From Lacinutrix sp. Hel_I_90 (GTDB taxonomy: Bacteria; Bacteroidota; Bacteroidia; Flavobacteriales; Flavobacteriaceae), in the NCBI RefSeq assembly GCF_000934685.1, contig NZ_JYNQ01000001.1, positions 930,001-994,000 of the forward strand: 64,000 bases of DNA. The letters run 5' to 3'. The notes under the pieces were generated by a model, which searched no databases, was not told where the DNA came from, and worked only from the letters and a program-made list of their open reading frames with translations. This document shows, in pieces, positions 41,003 to 50,130 of the stretch. The position numbers were made by a program, and so were the translations under genes. Positions within the stretch are counted from its first letter, which is position 1. Every line of letters begins with the position of its first letter.

Positions 41003-42325
41003 TTATGCGATTACTTTTGTAAAGTTAAAACGCACAATACCATCATCATCAATCTTAGTTAATTCGACTTCTTGAAGTGTATTTACTAATTCTGGGTTCC
41101 ATGGGGTTTTAACTTTGACATAGTTTTCTGTAAAACCATGAATATAGCCTTCTTTATTATCTGCTTCAAAAAGTACTGTTCTCGAACTTCCTATTTGATT
41201 CTCATAAAAGGCACGACGCTTTTTCGCGCTCAACCCTCGTAACATTTTACTCCGCTTCGCTCTAATTTTTTTAGGAACGACATGCTCCATTTCTGCCGCT
41301 GCTGTATTTTCTCTTTCAGAATAAGTAAACACATGCAAATATGAAATATCCAAGTCGTTTAAAAAATTGTAAGTCCTCAAAAACTCGTCCTCTGTTTCTC
41401 CTGGAAAACCTACAATTACATCCACACCAATACAGGCATGTGGCATAACTTCTTTAATTTTATTAACACGATCCACATACAATTCGCTCATATAACGACG
41501 ACGCATCAATTTCAAAATAGCATTACTCCCACTTTGGAGTGGAATATGAAAATGTGGTACAAAGGTTCTACTTTTTGCAACAAAAGTGATGGTTTCATTC
41601 TTTAGTAAATTGGGTTCTATCGAAGAAATACGTAACCGTTCAATACCTTCAACTTCATCTAAGGCCTGTACCAATTCATAAAAAGTATGCTCATGTTTTT
41701 TGTTACCAAATTCACCTTTACCATAATCACCAATATTAACCCCCGTTAATACAATTTCTTTAATTCCTTTTTCTGAAATTTCCTTGGCATTTTGCAATAC
41801 ATTTTCTAACGCATCACTTCTTGAAATACCGCGCGCTAATGGAATGGTACAATAGGTACACTTGTAATCGCAACCATCTTGTACTTTTAAAAAGGCACGT
41901 GTTCTATCGCCTATAGAATAACTTCCAACATAAAAATCGGCATCATCAATATCACAGGAATGTACTTCACCAAAATCGTTTTTGGATAAATCGTTCAGGT
42001 AGCTCGTAAGTTTAAATTTTTCAGTTGCTCCAAGCACCAGGTCTACACCACTAACATCTGCCAACTCTTGTGGTTTTAATTGCGCATAGCAGCCTACTGC
42101 AGCGACAAAGGCTTCTGGGTTAGCTTTTTGGGCGTGCTTTACTATAGTTTTAAAACGCTTATCGGCATTTTCTGTTACAGAACAGGTATTAATAACATAA
42201 ATATCTGCAGGTTCAGAAAAATCTACACGATCAAAACCTTCGGCTGTAAAACTTCTGGCAATCGTTGAAGTTTCAGAAAAATTAAGTTTACATCCCAGCG
42301 TGTAAAAGGCGACTTTTTTATTCAT
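41003..42325 (-). CDS. mtaB: tRNA (t6A37) methylthiotransferase MtaB
   Basis: Radical-SAM enzyme that converts t6A37 to ms2t6A37 in ANN-decoding tRNAs. The 440 residues show the N-terminal UPF0004 domain with cluster cysteines C12, C48 and C79. The radical-SAM motif GCDYKCTYCTIP has C152, C156 and C159, and a C-terminal TRAM-like domain is present (about 375-440). The TLGCKLNFSET start is typical of MtaB rather than MiaB or RimO. It lies against the shared terminator; the substrate-binding lipoprotein gene is divergent. Confidence 0.94.
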   Translation of the reverse strand: MNKKVAFYTLGCKLNFSETSTIARSFTAEGFDRVDFSEPADIYVINTCSVTENADKRFKTIVKHAQKANPEAFVAAVGCYAQLKPQELADVSGVDLVLGATEKFKLTSYLNDLSKNDFGEVHSCDIDDADFYVGSYSIGDRTRAFLKVQDGCDYKCTYCTIPLARGISRSDALENVLQNAKEISEKGIKEIVLTGVNIGDYGKGEFGNKKHEHTFYELVQALDEVEGIERLRISSIEPNLLKNETITFVAKSRTFVPHFHIPLQSGSNAILKLMRRRYMSELYVDRVNKIKEVMPHACIGVDVIVGFPGETEDEFLRTYNFLNDLDISYLHVFTYSERENTAAAEMEHVVPKKIRAKRSKMLRGLSAKKRRAFYENQIGSSRTVLFEADNKEGYIHGFTENYVKVKTPWNPELVNTLQEVELTKIDDDGIVRFNFTKVIA

Positions 42326-42422
42326 TTTATAGTTTTATCATTTCCCTATAGGCAGAAATCTCTTTATATTTACCGTAATATAATTTTCTTACGGAAGGGC
42401 AAATTTACAACTTAATTATAAA

Positions 42423-44051
42423 ATGGTGAAATTGAATTACAACGAACGCAAACACCTAAAACACTGTTTTTCAACAGTTTGTTGTTTCCTTTTTCTTTTT
42501 TCTTGTGGAAGCGATAACAATTCAATTAAAGATAACCACGTTTTTAGATATAACGAACACAAAAATATTGGCTCTTTAGATCCTGCTTTCGCAAAGGACA
42601 ATGCAGATATTTGGGCCGTTAATCAGCTATTCAATGGCTTAGTGCAAATGGATGAAGCGCTAGACGTCCAGCCTTGTATAGCAAAAGACTGGTCTATATC
42701 TGAAGACGGACTCACCTACTCTTTCACCCTTAGAGATGACGTGTTTTTTCATAAGCATTCATTATTTGGAAAAGATTCTACACGCACAGTAAAAGCTTCA
42801 GATTTCGACTATAGTTTGAATCGGTTAATCGATAAACAGGTGGCTTCTCCTGGCCGTTGGGTAATGGATCGGGTTGAAGGTTTTTCAGCAGAAAATGATT
42901 CGGTTTTCAATATAAAATTAAGACAACCCTTTCCTGCTTTTCTAGGGCTTCTAACTATGAAATACTGCTCAGTAGTACCTCAAGAAATTGTTGAACACTA
43001 CGGAAGTGATTTTAGATCGCAGGTTATTGGTACTGGCCCTTTTAAATTAAAACGATGGGAAGAAAACATTAAATTGGTGCTTCGAAAAAACCATAATTAT
43101 TTCGAAACTGATGCTAACGGAACAGCCTTACCTTATTTAGAAGCTGTTGCGATTACTTTTTTACCAGATAAACAAAGCGAATTTTTACAGTTTATACAAG
43201 GCAACTTAGATTTTTTAAACTCTTTGGACGCCTCCTATCAGGATGATATTTTAACAACACAGGGTGTGTTACGTGCCAAATACACCAAAGCGATTAACAT
43301 GATTCGTGGACCATATTTAAATACAGAATACCTTGCTTTTTTTATGGATGCTGAAGCCAGTGAAATTCAATCTAAATTACTGAGACAAGCTGTAAATTAT
43401 GGATTCGACAGACAAAAAATGATGACCTATTTAAGAAACGGTATTGGCAGTCCAGCGACAGGCGGCTTTATTCCTAAGGGGTTACCAGGTTATAATGCTT
43501 CTATTGGTTTTGATTATGACCCTGAAAAAGCAAAAGCCTTAATTGCACAATACAAAGCGGAATCTGGAAACACAACTCCAGAACTAACGATAACAACGAC
43601 TAGCAATTATCTTAATTTTTGTGAATACATTCAACGTGAACTTCAAAAAAAAGGTTTAACAGTGACCGTAGATGTTATCCCTCCTTCTACGCTTAAAAGT
43701 GCTAAAGCCAATGGGAAATTAGATTTGTTTAGAGCCAGTTGGGTCGCAGACTATCCCGATGCCCAAAATTATTTGTCGCTATATTATAGTGAGAATTTTG
43801 CTCCAAACGGACCAAACTACACACACTTTAAAAATGAATTATACGACGCATTATACAAACAATCCTTTACAGAAACGAATACAAAAAAAAGAGTACTACT
43901 CTATACAAAAATGGATAGTTTGGTTATGAGCGAAACCCCTATCATACCTTTATATTACGATGAAGTGGTCAGGTTTACACGAAAAGGGGTGTCAGGCTTA
44001 GGCAATAACGCTATCAATTTATTAGAATTAAAGCATGTTAAGAAGTTATAA
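42423..44051 (+). CDS. Peptide/nickel ABC-type substrate-binding lipoprotein
   Basis: A 542-residue family 5 solute-binding protein, probably for oligopeptides. A long charged N-terminus precedes the hydrophobic signal, with lipobox FLFSC placing the acyl-Cys at 28. The family core is clear: GSLDPAFAKDNADIWAVNQLFNGL, AKDWSISEDGLTYSFTLRDDVFFH and the C-terminal WVADYPDAQNYLSLYYSENFAPNGPN. No permease or ATPase gene is next to it, so its transporter partner is elsewhere or it acts alone. Its 3' end overlaps the convergent YhhN-like gene by 14 nt. Confidence 0.9.
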   Translation: MVKLNYNERKHLKHCFSTVCCFLFLFSCGSDNNSIKDNHVFRYNEHKNIGSLDPAFAKDNADIWAVNQLFNGLVQMDEALDVQPCIAKDWSISEDGLTYSFTLRDDVFFHKHSLFGKDSTRTVKASDFDYSLNRLIDKQVASPGRWVMDRVEGFSAENDSVFNIKLRQPFPAFLGLLTMKYCSVVPQEIVEHYGSDFRSQVIGTGPFKLKRWEENIKLVLRKNHNYFETDANGTALPYLEAVAITFLPDKQSEFLQFIQGNLDFLNSLDASYQDDILTTQGVLRAKYTKAINMIRGPYLNTEYLAFFMDAEASEIQSKLLRQAVNYGFDRQKMMTYLRNGIGSPATGGFIPKGLPGYNASIGFDYDPEKAKALIAQYKAESGNTTPELTITTTSNYLNFCEYIQRELQKKGLTVTVDVIPPSTLKSAKANGKLDLFRASWVADYPDAQNYLSLYYSENFAPNGPNYTHFKNELYDALYKQSFTETNTKKRVLLYTKMDSLVMSETPIIPLYYDEVVRFTRKGVSGLGNNAINLLELKHVKKL

Positions 44052-44763
44052 TCTTTCTTTTTACTTTTACCTCTTCCACAAGACCATGAATAACAAAATA
44101 CTGTGATATTCCATAAAATAACATTATTAAGGTGTTGTGATACGTAAAATTCGGATTGTAAAAAGACTTTAGCAAAACGATAGTCTCTGAAAAAATTGCC
44201 ATAACCACACCTATTAAAACTAAAACAAAACTTCTATAGATTACTTCGTCTTTTCTAAGAAATGCAAACAACACCACAATTAAACTAGCAAACAAATAGA
44301 TTAAAATCGGCGTAAAAAAAGCTCCTATACTATTCATTACAAGCAACATTATGCCAATCATATATATAAAACAAATACTGAATAAGGGTATAAGCGTGAC
44401 TATTCTAAAATCTCGTTGATTAGAAAAACGAAAAGCATAAAACATCTTTCCAACTATAAATAGTGCCATGGCTGTGATGTATAATGTTGTTATTTCGTAA
44501 GTAATGAATAAGACATCTCCAATAAGAAAACATAACAAAGCGCTATACAAGTAACGCTTACGCCATTTAGAAGTTTCATTATTATTTAAAGTATAATAAA
44601 TAAGCAACAAACCTACTACCAAAGGTTTTGACAAATACCTAAATGGCACTGCTTCTAAATACAGTTTCACAACAATATCAATAAATAGAATTGAAAAATA
44701 TAATATCGCGAAGTTTATTTTGTTTTTAAATAAGGCTAGTATCATACATAGGTAGGAAAGCAT
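44038..44763 (-). CDS. YhhN-like (lysoplasmalogenase-type) membrane protein, copy 1
   Basis: A 241-residue polytopic membrane protein with about eight hydrophobic helices. The FRYLSKPLVVGLLLIYYTL and LYSALLCFLIGDVLF blocks match the YhhN layout, in which conserved residues of two helices form an intramembrane hydrolase site. I think it is a member of that family, but similarity is modest. A distant relative lies at 63268-63993. Its 3' end overlaps the substrate-binding protein gene antisense by 14 nt. The 240 nt upstream hold no gene I can see. Confidence 0.6.
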   Translation of the reverse strand: MLSYLCMILALFKNKINFAILYFSILFIDIVVKLYLEAVPFRYLSKPLVVGLLLIYYTLNNNETSKWRKRYLYSALLCFLIGDVLFITYEITTLYITAMALFIVGKMFYAFRFSNQRDFRIVTLIPLFSICFIYMIGIMLLVMNSIGAFFTPILIYLFASLIVVLFAFLRKDEVIYRSFVLVLIGVVMAIFSETIVLLKSFYNPNFTYHNTLIMLFYGISQYFVIHGLVEEVKVKRKIITS

Positions 44764-45004
44764 TGCTGATTTATAGAACTAAATGACATAATTGTAAGTT
44801 TTTGAGTATTTTTTAATTCTTATAATCTCTCAAAAATAATTGGCGCTAACAAAGTGTTTTCAAGCACTGCGTCGCTGTTATTAACACCCGCTTTTACTTA
44901 TTTTTCAACAACAATACCGCCGCTAATGAATACAGTTTTTAGATAGATTTGGATACTGTAAATTACAATACAAATTTGTTTTTTTAATTTCTTTAAGGTT
45001 ACAA

Positions 45005-46180
45005 CTATTCTCTTCTGTAACGTTTAGTCGCTTCAAAAACGAACTCTAAAATAGCTTTGTCTTGAGCAGAAAACACCATATTTCGTCTCGACATCACGAC
45101 TTCGACTACTTCAAAAGCTTTTTTTGTAAGGTAGGTCGTAAAACCAGAGCTCCCGCCCCAACTGTAACTTGGTACAAAATTTCGTGGAAAACCACTACCA
45201 AAAATATTAGCCATCACACCAACAACAGTTCCTGTATTAAACATGGTATTAATACCACATTTACTGTGATCCCCCATCATTAAGCCACAAAACTGCAAAC
45301 CTGTTTTTGCAAAACCTTCGGTTTCATAATCCCAAAGCCTTACTTCGGCATAATTATTTTTCAAATTTGAATTATTAGTATCTGCCCCTAAATTACACCA
45401 TTCACCTATAACCGAATTTCCTAGAAATCCATCGTGCCCTTTATTAGAGTAACCAAAAATAACCGAGTTATTAACCTCTCCGCCCACTTTACTATGTGGA
45501 CCAACCGTTGTTGGTCCGTAAATTTTTGAAGCCAACTTAACAGTGGCATGTTCACATAATGCAAAAGGACCGCGAATGACGCTTCCTTCCATTATTTCAG
45601 CATCAGCACCAATGTAAATAGGACCTGAACTAGCATTAAGGGTTACAAATTCCAACGTTGCGCCTGCTTCTAAAAAAATATTTTCTCCTGCTATAATATT
45701 ATTTGATTTTGGAATGGGCTGCGACGTTCTTTCTTTAGTTAACAACTCAAAATCATGAGTTATTGCTTCTCCATTTTTTGCAAATATATCCCAGGTATGT
45801 TCAATAGTTAATAAATCCTGTTCAAATTCAATAGCCTCATAGGTTGACAAATCAATCTCTTCTTGTGATTCTTTAGTATAAAAAGCAATAACCTCTTCCG
45901 CTTTAAAAATAGCCTGATTCTCTTTTAAATCTTGAATTTTAGACACTAGGAGTTCCGAAGGACAAAACGAAGCGTTAATCATAACGTTCTCCTCTAACTC
46001 TACCATTGGCCATTTGTCTGCTAAATAATCTTCTGTAACCGTAGTTGTTGTAGCCTGCAAAAAACGCTCCCATTTTTCCCGAATGGTTAAAATACCTACG
46101 CGTATATCTGCTACTGGTCTTGTATAGGTGAACGGTAGTAATTGGTTTCGTGATGGCCCATCGAAGAGAATATAATTCAT
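45005..46180 (-). CDS. Alternative bacterial GlmU-type protein (UDP-GlcNAc synthesis)
   Basis: A 391-residue protein of the Bacteroidota alternative GlmU family, thought to make UDP-GlcNAc for peptidoglycan. The N-terminal half (about 1-170) is a diverged nucleotidyltransferase fold without the usual GxGTRM loop: it starts MNYILFDGPSRNQLLPFTYTR. The C-terminal half (about 175-391) is a left-handed beta-helix with hexapeptide repeats (IYIGADAEIMEGSVIRGPFAL, TTVGPHSKVGGEV). It ends near SRRNMVFSAQDKAILEFVFE. The next gene upstream is rpmE, separated by a terminator. Confidence 0.85.
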   Translation of the reverse strand: MNYILFDGPSRNQLLPFTYTRPVADIRVGILTIREKWERFLQATTTTVTEDYLADKWPMVELEENVMINASFCPSELLVSKIQDLKENQAIFKAEEVIAFYTKESQEEIDLSTYEAIEFEQDLLTIEHTWDIFAKNGEAITHDFELLTKERTSQPIPKSNNIIAGENIFLEAGATLEFVTLNASSGPIYIGADAEIMEGSVIRGPFALCEHATVKLASKIYGPTTVGPHSKVGGEVNNSVIFGYSNKGHDGFLGNSVIGEWCNLGADTNNSNLKNNYAEVRLWDYETEGFAKTGLQFCGLMMGDHSKCGINTMFNTGTVVGVMANIFGSGFPRNFVPSYSWGGSSGFTTYLTKKAFEVVEVVMSRRNMVFSAQDKAILEFVFEATKRYRRE

Positions 46181-46259
46181 ACTTAATTTAAAGTTTAAGA
46201 TTCAAAATTTTTACGCAAACTTTGTCTTTTCAAAAGTAACTTAATTACTGAAAATAAAA

Positions 46260-46286
46260 AAGCCTTTCAGAAGAACTGAAAGGCTT
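46260..46286 (-). terminator. Terminator of rpmE
   Basis: Perfect 11-bp arms AAGCCTTTCAG/CTGAAAGGCTT, loop of 5, with a T-rich tail on the minus strand. Confidence 0.85.
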
Positions 46287-46307
46287 AAAATATAATGTAA
46301 CGCTAAA

Positions 46308-46559
46308 TTATTTTTTGAATTTCGCGTATTTGTTTTTGAATTTATCAATACGTCCAGCAGTATCAATTAATTTAGATTTACCTGTGTAAAACGGGTGAGA
46401 TGTTCTTGAAATTTCCATTTTTACTAATGGATACTCTACACCTTCAACTTCTAAAGTTTCGTTTGTATTGGCAGTAGATTTTGTTAAAAAAACGTCTTCA
46501 TTAGACATGTCTTTAAATGCTACTACTCTATAATTTTCTGGATGTATATCTTTTTTCAT
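46308..46559 (-). CDS. rpmE2: 50S ribosomal protein L31, type B
   Basis: An 83-residue ribosomal protein of the zinc-independent (C-minus) type B class: it contains no cysteine at all. Hallmarks are [20 protein letters not shown] and the later [25 protein letters not shown], in order. It has a consensus promoter and its own terminator. Confidence 0.95.
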   Translation of the reverse strand: MKKDIHPENYRVVAFKDMSNEDVFLTKSTANTNETLEVEGVEYPLVKMEISRTSHPFYTGKSKLIDTAGRIDKFKNKYAKFKK

Positions 46560-46596
46560 CGCTAAATGCTTTAATTGTATTCTGTTTTTCGAGGTG

Positions 46597-46626
46597 CAAA
46601 TTTAAGTAAATTTTATAAATCAACAA
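46597..46626 (-). promoter_or_regulatory. rpmE promoter (TTG-N19-TAAATTTG)
   Basis: On the minus strand TTG (46626-46624), a 19-nt spacer and TAAATTTG (46604-46597), 38 nt before the ATG. Same architecture as the rpmH promoter. Confidence 0.7.
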
Positions 46627-46714
46627 TACTTTTTTAATAATTTTTACAGACTCTTTTTAGATTCCTTGTTTTTTGCCTCTCATTTTAGAGGATTCAGGCC
46701 CTACTTTTAAGTAA

Positions 46715-46734
46715 GATTTCTACTTTCGTCGGAA
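46715..46734. repeat. Second copy of the small intergenic hairpin motif
   Basis: GATTTC, TA, CTTTCG, T, CGGAA: the same pattern as 17537-17555 apart from two bases and one insertion. The stem is partly decayed. It lies in the gap between rpmE and the DUF4199 gene. Confidence 0.4.
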
Positions 46735-46752
46735 TAACATGTAACGTTTTAC

Positions 46753-46760
46753 TATATTTG
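46753..46760 (+). promoter_or_regulatory. Candidate -7 element of the DUF4199 gene
   Basis: TATATTTG matches TAnnTTTG, 58 nt upstream of the ATG at 46818. Confidence 0.35.
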
Positions 46761-46817
46761 AATACTAACCTTTTATAATTAACAAATAAACCAAAAAAAC
46801 AACTAAACAAAAAAAGT

Positions 46818-47351
46818 ATGGAAACTTCAATTAAATCAAATGCTTTAAATTACGGTCTTTATTTAGGTATTTTATTGGCATTAGTCACAATATCTGGCTA
46901 TGCTTTAAATCTCGAACTGCTAACCAAATGGTGGCTAGGTCTTATTATGTTTGTGGTTATTGTAGTGTTTGGCATTATCTCTACTGTTAAATCTAAAAGG
47001 CTTTTAAATGGCATCATTACTTTTAAAGAGGCCTTTAGTTCATATTTTATTACGGTTGCCATTGGAATTATTATTAGCATGATTATTAGTATTATTATTT
47101 TTAACTTTATAGATCCTGAGGCTGCAATCGTGTTAAAAGAAAAAACGATTGAGGCATCCATTCAAATGATGCGCAATTTTAATGCTCCTGAAGAAGCCGT
47201 TGCAAATGCATTGGAACAAATGGAAGCACAAAAAAATCAGTTTTCTATAGGACCACAACTCCAATCTAATGCCATATTTCTTATTATACAGGCAGTTATT
47301 GGACTTATCGTAGCTTTAATTATGAAAAGAAACCCAGAAAACGTAGAATAG
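46818..47351 (+). CDS. DUF4199 membrane protein
   Basis: A 177-residue membrane protein with four helices (about 13-30, 36-54, 75-98, 150-168). The segment between helices three and four (about 100-145) is helical and acidic, with METHIONINE-rich IQMMRNF. This is the DUF4199 layout, common in Bacteroidota and of unknown function. The glycosyltransferase gene follows after 33 nt with its own -7 element. Confidence 0.85.
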   Translation: METSIKSNALNYGLYLGILLALVTISGYALNLELLTKWWLGLIMFVVIVVFGIISTVKSKRLLNGIITFKEAFSSYFITVAIGIIISMIISIIIFNFIDPEAAIVLKEKTIEASIQMMRNFNAPEEAVANALEQMEAQKNQFSIGPQLQSNAIFLIIQAVIGLIVALIMKRNPENVE

Positions 47352-47354
47352 TTT

Positions 47355-47362
47355 TATATTTG
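47355..47362 (+). promoter_or_regulatory. Candidate -7 element of the DPM1-like glycosyltransferase gene
   Basis: TATATTTG matches TAnnTTTG, 23 nt before the ATG at 47385, starting 3 nt past the previous stop. Confidence 0.35.
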
Positions 47363-47384
47363 AAATCTATTTTCAAACAGATCT

Positions 47385-48332
47385 ATGGACATATCAGTAG
47401 TCATACCACTACTTAACGAACAAGAATCACTCACAGAATTACACGATTGGATTGCAAACGTTATGCAATCCAATCGTTTTTCTTATGAAATTATCTTTAT
47501 TGATGATGGCTCTACCGATGCCTCATGGAAAACTATTGAAACCTTAGCACAAAAAGATATTAATGTAAAAGGCATTCGTTTACTAAAGAATTTTGGAAAA
47601 TCACAAGCCTTGCACGCCGGTTTTGCTAAAGCTCAAGGTGATGTGGTAATCACCATGGATGGTGATCTACAAGATAATCCTGAGGAAATACCATCGCTTT
47701 ATAATAAAATCATCACCGAGCACTTCGATTTGGTCTCTGGCTGGAAGAAGAAACGCTACGATAATAAGTTCACGAAAAACCTCCCCTCTAAACTCTTTAA
47801 TTGGGCGGCTCGTAAAACCTCTGGTGTAAAGCTTAATGATTTTAATTGCGGACTCAAAGCCTACAGAAATAATGTCGTAAAAAACATTGATGTCAATGGT
47901 GAAATGCACCGTTATATTCCTGTACTGGCAAAAAATGCTGGTTTTATAAATATTGGCGAACAAGTTGTACAGCATCAGGCCAGAAAATATGGTGAGACTA
48001 AATTTGGAATGGAACGTTTTATAAACGGCTTTTTAGATCTTATTACCATTTGGTTTATTTCGCGATTTGGTAAACGGCCCATGCACTTATTTGGTGCCTT
48101 AGGAGTAATCATGTTTGCTATCGGTTTTGCGTTTTCTACTTACTTAGGTATAAACAAAGCCTTCTTTCATCAATCGGGACGCTTGATAACCCAAAGACCT
48201 CAATTTTATATTGCATTAACGACTATGATTATTGGATCACAGTTTTTTGTCGCTGGTTTTTTAGGTGAAATTATTCTACGCAGCAGACAAGATAAAAAAC
48301 GGTATTTGGTTAAAGACGAGTTAAACTTTTAA
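47385..48332 (+). CDS. DPM1/ArnC-like family 2 glycosyltransferase
   Basis: A 315-residue GT2 enzyme. The GT-A domain (about 1-225) has IIFIDDGSTDAS, VITMDGDLQDNPEEIP (metal-binding DGD and QD) and LNDFNCGLKAYR. Two C-terminal helices (about 232-256 and 267-290) anchor it in the membrane. This layout fits polyprenyl-phosphate glycosyltransferases such as ArnC or the GtrB group, so a lipid-linked sugar is a likely product; donor unknown. Confidence 0.9.
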   Translation: MDISVVIPLLNEQESLTELHDWIANVMQSNRFSYEIIFIDDGSTDASWKTIETLAQKDINVKGIRLLKNFGKSQALHAGFAKAQGDVVITMDGDLQDNPEEIPSLYNKIITEHFDLVSGWKKKRYDNKFTKNLPSKLFNWAARKTSGVKLNDFNCGLKAYRNNVVKNIDVNGEMHRYIPVLAKNAGFINIGEQVVQHQARKYGETKFGMERFINGFLDLITIWFISRFGKRPMHLFGALGVIMFAIGFAFSTYLGINKAFFHQSGRLITQRPQFYIALTTMIIGSQFFVAGFLGEIILRSRQDKKRYLVKDELNF

Positions 48333-48373
48333 TCAAATTAACACAGTCATAATCCTCACTTTTTATTATTACG

Positions 48374-48381
48374 TAAATTTG
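48374..48381 (+). promoter_or_regulatory. Candidate -7 element of the phosphohexomutase gene
   Basis: TAAATTTG matches TAnnTTTG, 19 nt before the ATG at 48400. Confidence 0.35.
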
Positions 48382-48399
48382 CACTTTATAGATTAGCTT

Positions 48400-50130
48400 A
48401 TGATACAAATTGAACCAAAACTATTAGAACGCGTAAACTCGTGGTTAACCCCTGGGTTTGATAAAAATACTCAAGATCACATAAAAGCGTTAATAGGCAG
48501 CAATCCAGACACCTTAAAGGAAAGTTTCTATAAAGATCTCGAATTTGGGACAGGCGGTATGCGTGGGATTATGGGTATTGGTACCAATAGGATTAATAAA
48601 TATACCTTAGGAAAAAACACACAAGGTATAAGCAATTACATGCATCAGGTATTTCCCAATCAAACGCTGAAAGTGGCCATAGCTTTCGATTGCAGACATA
48701 ATAGTAAATCTTTAGCAAAAGTCGTTGCAGATGTATTCTCTGCTAATAATATAGAGGTCTATCTTTTTGTAGACCTACGACCTACTCCAGAATTATCATT
48801 TGCTTTAAAATATTTAGATTGTCATTGCGGTATTGTTCTAACAGCTTCTCACAATCCACCAGAATATAATGGGTATAAAGTATATTGGCAAGATGGTGGT
48901 CAACTTGTTCCGCCTCAAGACACTGAAATTATTACTCTAATTAATGCTTTAGATTATTCTGAAATTAAATTCAATGCCAATGAAAATCTAATCCACTTAA
49001 TAGGAAAAGAAATAGATACTGCTTTCATTGAGGCTTCTGTAAAAAATGGAAGTTTTAACACCTCTCCCGAAGCAAGAAAAGATTTAAATGTAGTTTTTAC
49101 TTCTCTACACGGCACGGCTATCACCACCATCCCTGAAACGCTAAAACGTGCGGGATATAGTAACGTTAATATTGTTGAAGAGCAACGGCTTCCTGATGGC
49201 GATTTTCCTACAGTAAAATCACCTAACCCTGAAGAACCTGAAGCACTTAAAATGGCTATCGCTTTAGCCAATAAAGTAGATGGGGATATTGTTATAGGCA
49301 CAGATCCTGACAGTGATCGTTTAGGAGTAGCCGTAAGAAATCTGGACAATGAACTGATTATTTTAAACGGAAATCAAACCATGTTATTAATGACTGATTT
49401 TCTTTTAAAACAATGGAAAGACAAAGGAAAAATTAAAGACAACGAATTTATAGCTTCTACAATAGTTTCTACCCCTATGATGAGCGTTTTAGCTAAAGCC
49501 TATAACGTAGAATGTAAAATAGGACTCACTGGTTTTAAGTGGATTGCTAAAATGATAAAAGATTTTCCAAACCAAAATTTCATTGGTGGTGGTGAAGAAA
49601 GTTTTGGCTATATGGTTGGTGATTTTGTACGTGATAAAGATGCGAATACCGCCACATTATTAGCATGCGAAATCGCAGCACAAGCAAAAGCAAAGGGCAG
49701 CTCGATGTATAAAGAACTTATAGCTCTATATGTAAAACATGGTCTCTATAAAGAACGCTTGGTTTCTATAACTAAAAAAGGGATTGAAGGCGCTCAGGAA
49801 ATTAAACAAATGATGGTAGACGCCCGTGAAAACCCTTTAAAAACTGTTAATGGCTCTAAAGTAATTAGCATTGAGGACTACCAATTATCCACGGCTCAAA
49901 ATCAAATGACCGGAGCAACTAAAACCATAACTATTCCAAGATCTAACGTATTAATTTACGAAACCGAAGATGGTTCTCGTATCGCTTTAAGACCTAGTGG
50001 TACAGAACCTAAAATAAAATTCTATATTAGTGTTAATACAGCCTTAAATGCTGCAGAAGATTTCGAGAAAACGGAACAACAATTAGAAACTAAAATTGAT
50101 GCTATATTAAAAGATATGCAACTCAACTAA
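48400..50130 (+). CDS. Phosphoglucomutase/phosphomannomutase-type phospho-sugar mutase
   Basis: Interconverts hexose 1- and 6-phosphates. The 576 residues follow the PGM2-like layout: GTGGMRG at about 50, the phospho-serine loop [13 protein letters not shown] with Ser150, the Mg loop [10 protein letters not shown] at about 301-310, the sugar loop GGEESFG at about 400, and [12 protein letters not shown] near the C-terminus. The length is longer than GlmM or AlgC (about 450), as in PgmB/PGM2-like enzymes. Stop and the next ATG are adjacent (no gap), so it is in one operon with the exporter. Confidence 0.93.
   Translation: MIQIEPKLLERVNSWLTPGFDKNTQDHIKALIGSNPDTLKESFYKDLEFGTGGMRGIMGIGTNRINKYTLGKNTQGISNYMHQVFPNQTLKVAIAFDCRHNSKSLAKVVADVFSANNIEVYLFVDLRPTPELSFALKYLDCHCGIVLTASHNPPEYNGYKVYWQDGGQLVPPQDTEIITLINALDYSEIKFNANENLIHLIGKEIDTAFIEASVKNGSFNTSPEARKDLNVVFTSLHGTAITTIPETLKRAGYSNVNIVEEQRLPDGDFPTVKSPNPEEPEALKMAIALANKVDGDIVIGTDPDSDRLGVAVRNLDNELIILNGNQTMLLMTDFLLKQWKDKGKIKDNEFIASTIVSTPMMSVLAKAYNVECKIGLTGFKWIAKMIKDFPNQNFIGGGEESFGYMVGDFVRDKDANTATLLACEIAAQAKAKGSSMYKELIALYVKHGLYKERLVSITKKGIEGAQEIKQMMVDARENPLKTVNGSKVISIEDYQLSTAQNQMTGATKTITIPRSNVLIYETEDGSRIALRPSGTEPKIKFYISVNTALNAAEDFEKTEQQLETKIDAILKDMQLN

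Noticed and set aside
44858-44873. Short hairpin AGTG/CACT between the YhhN-like gene and alternative glmU
   Set aside because: Only four base pairs; no T-run.
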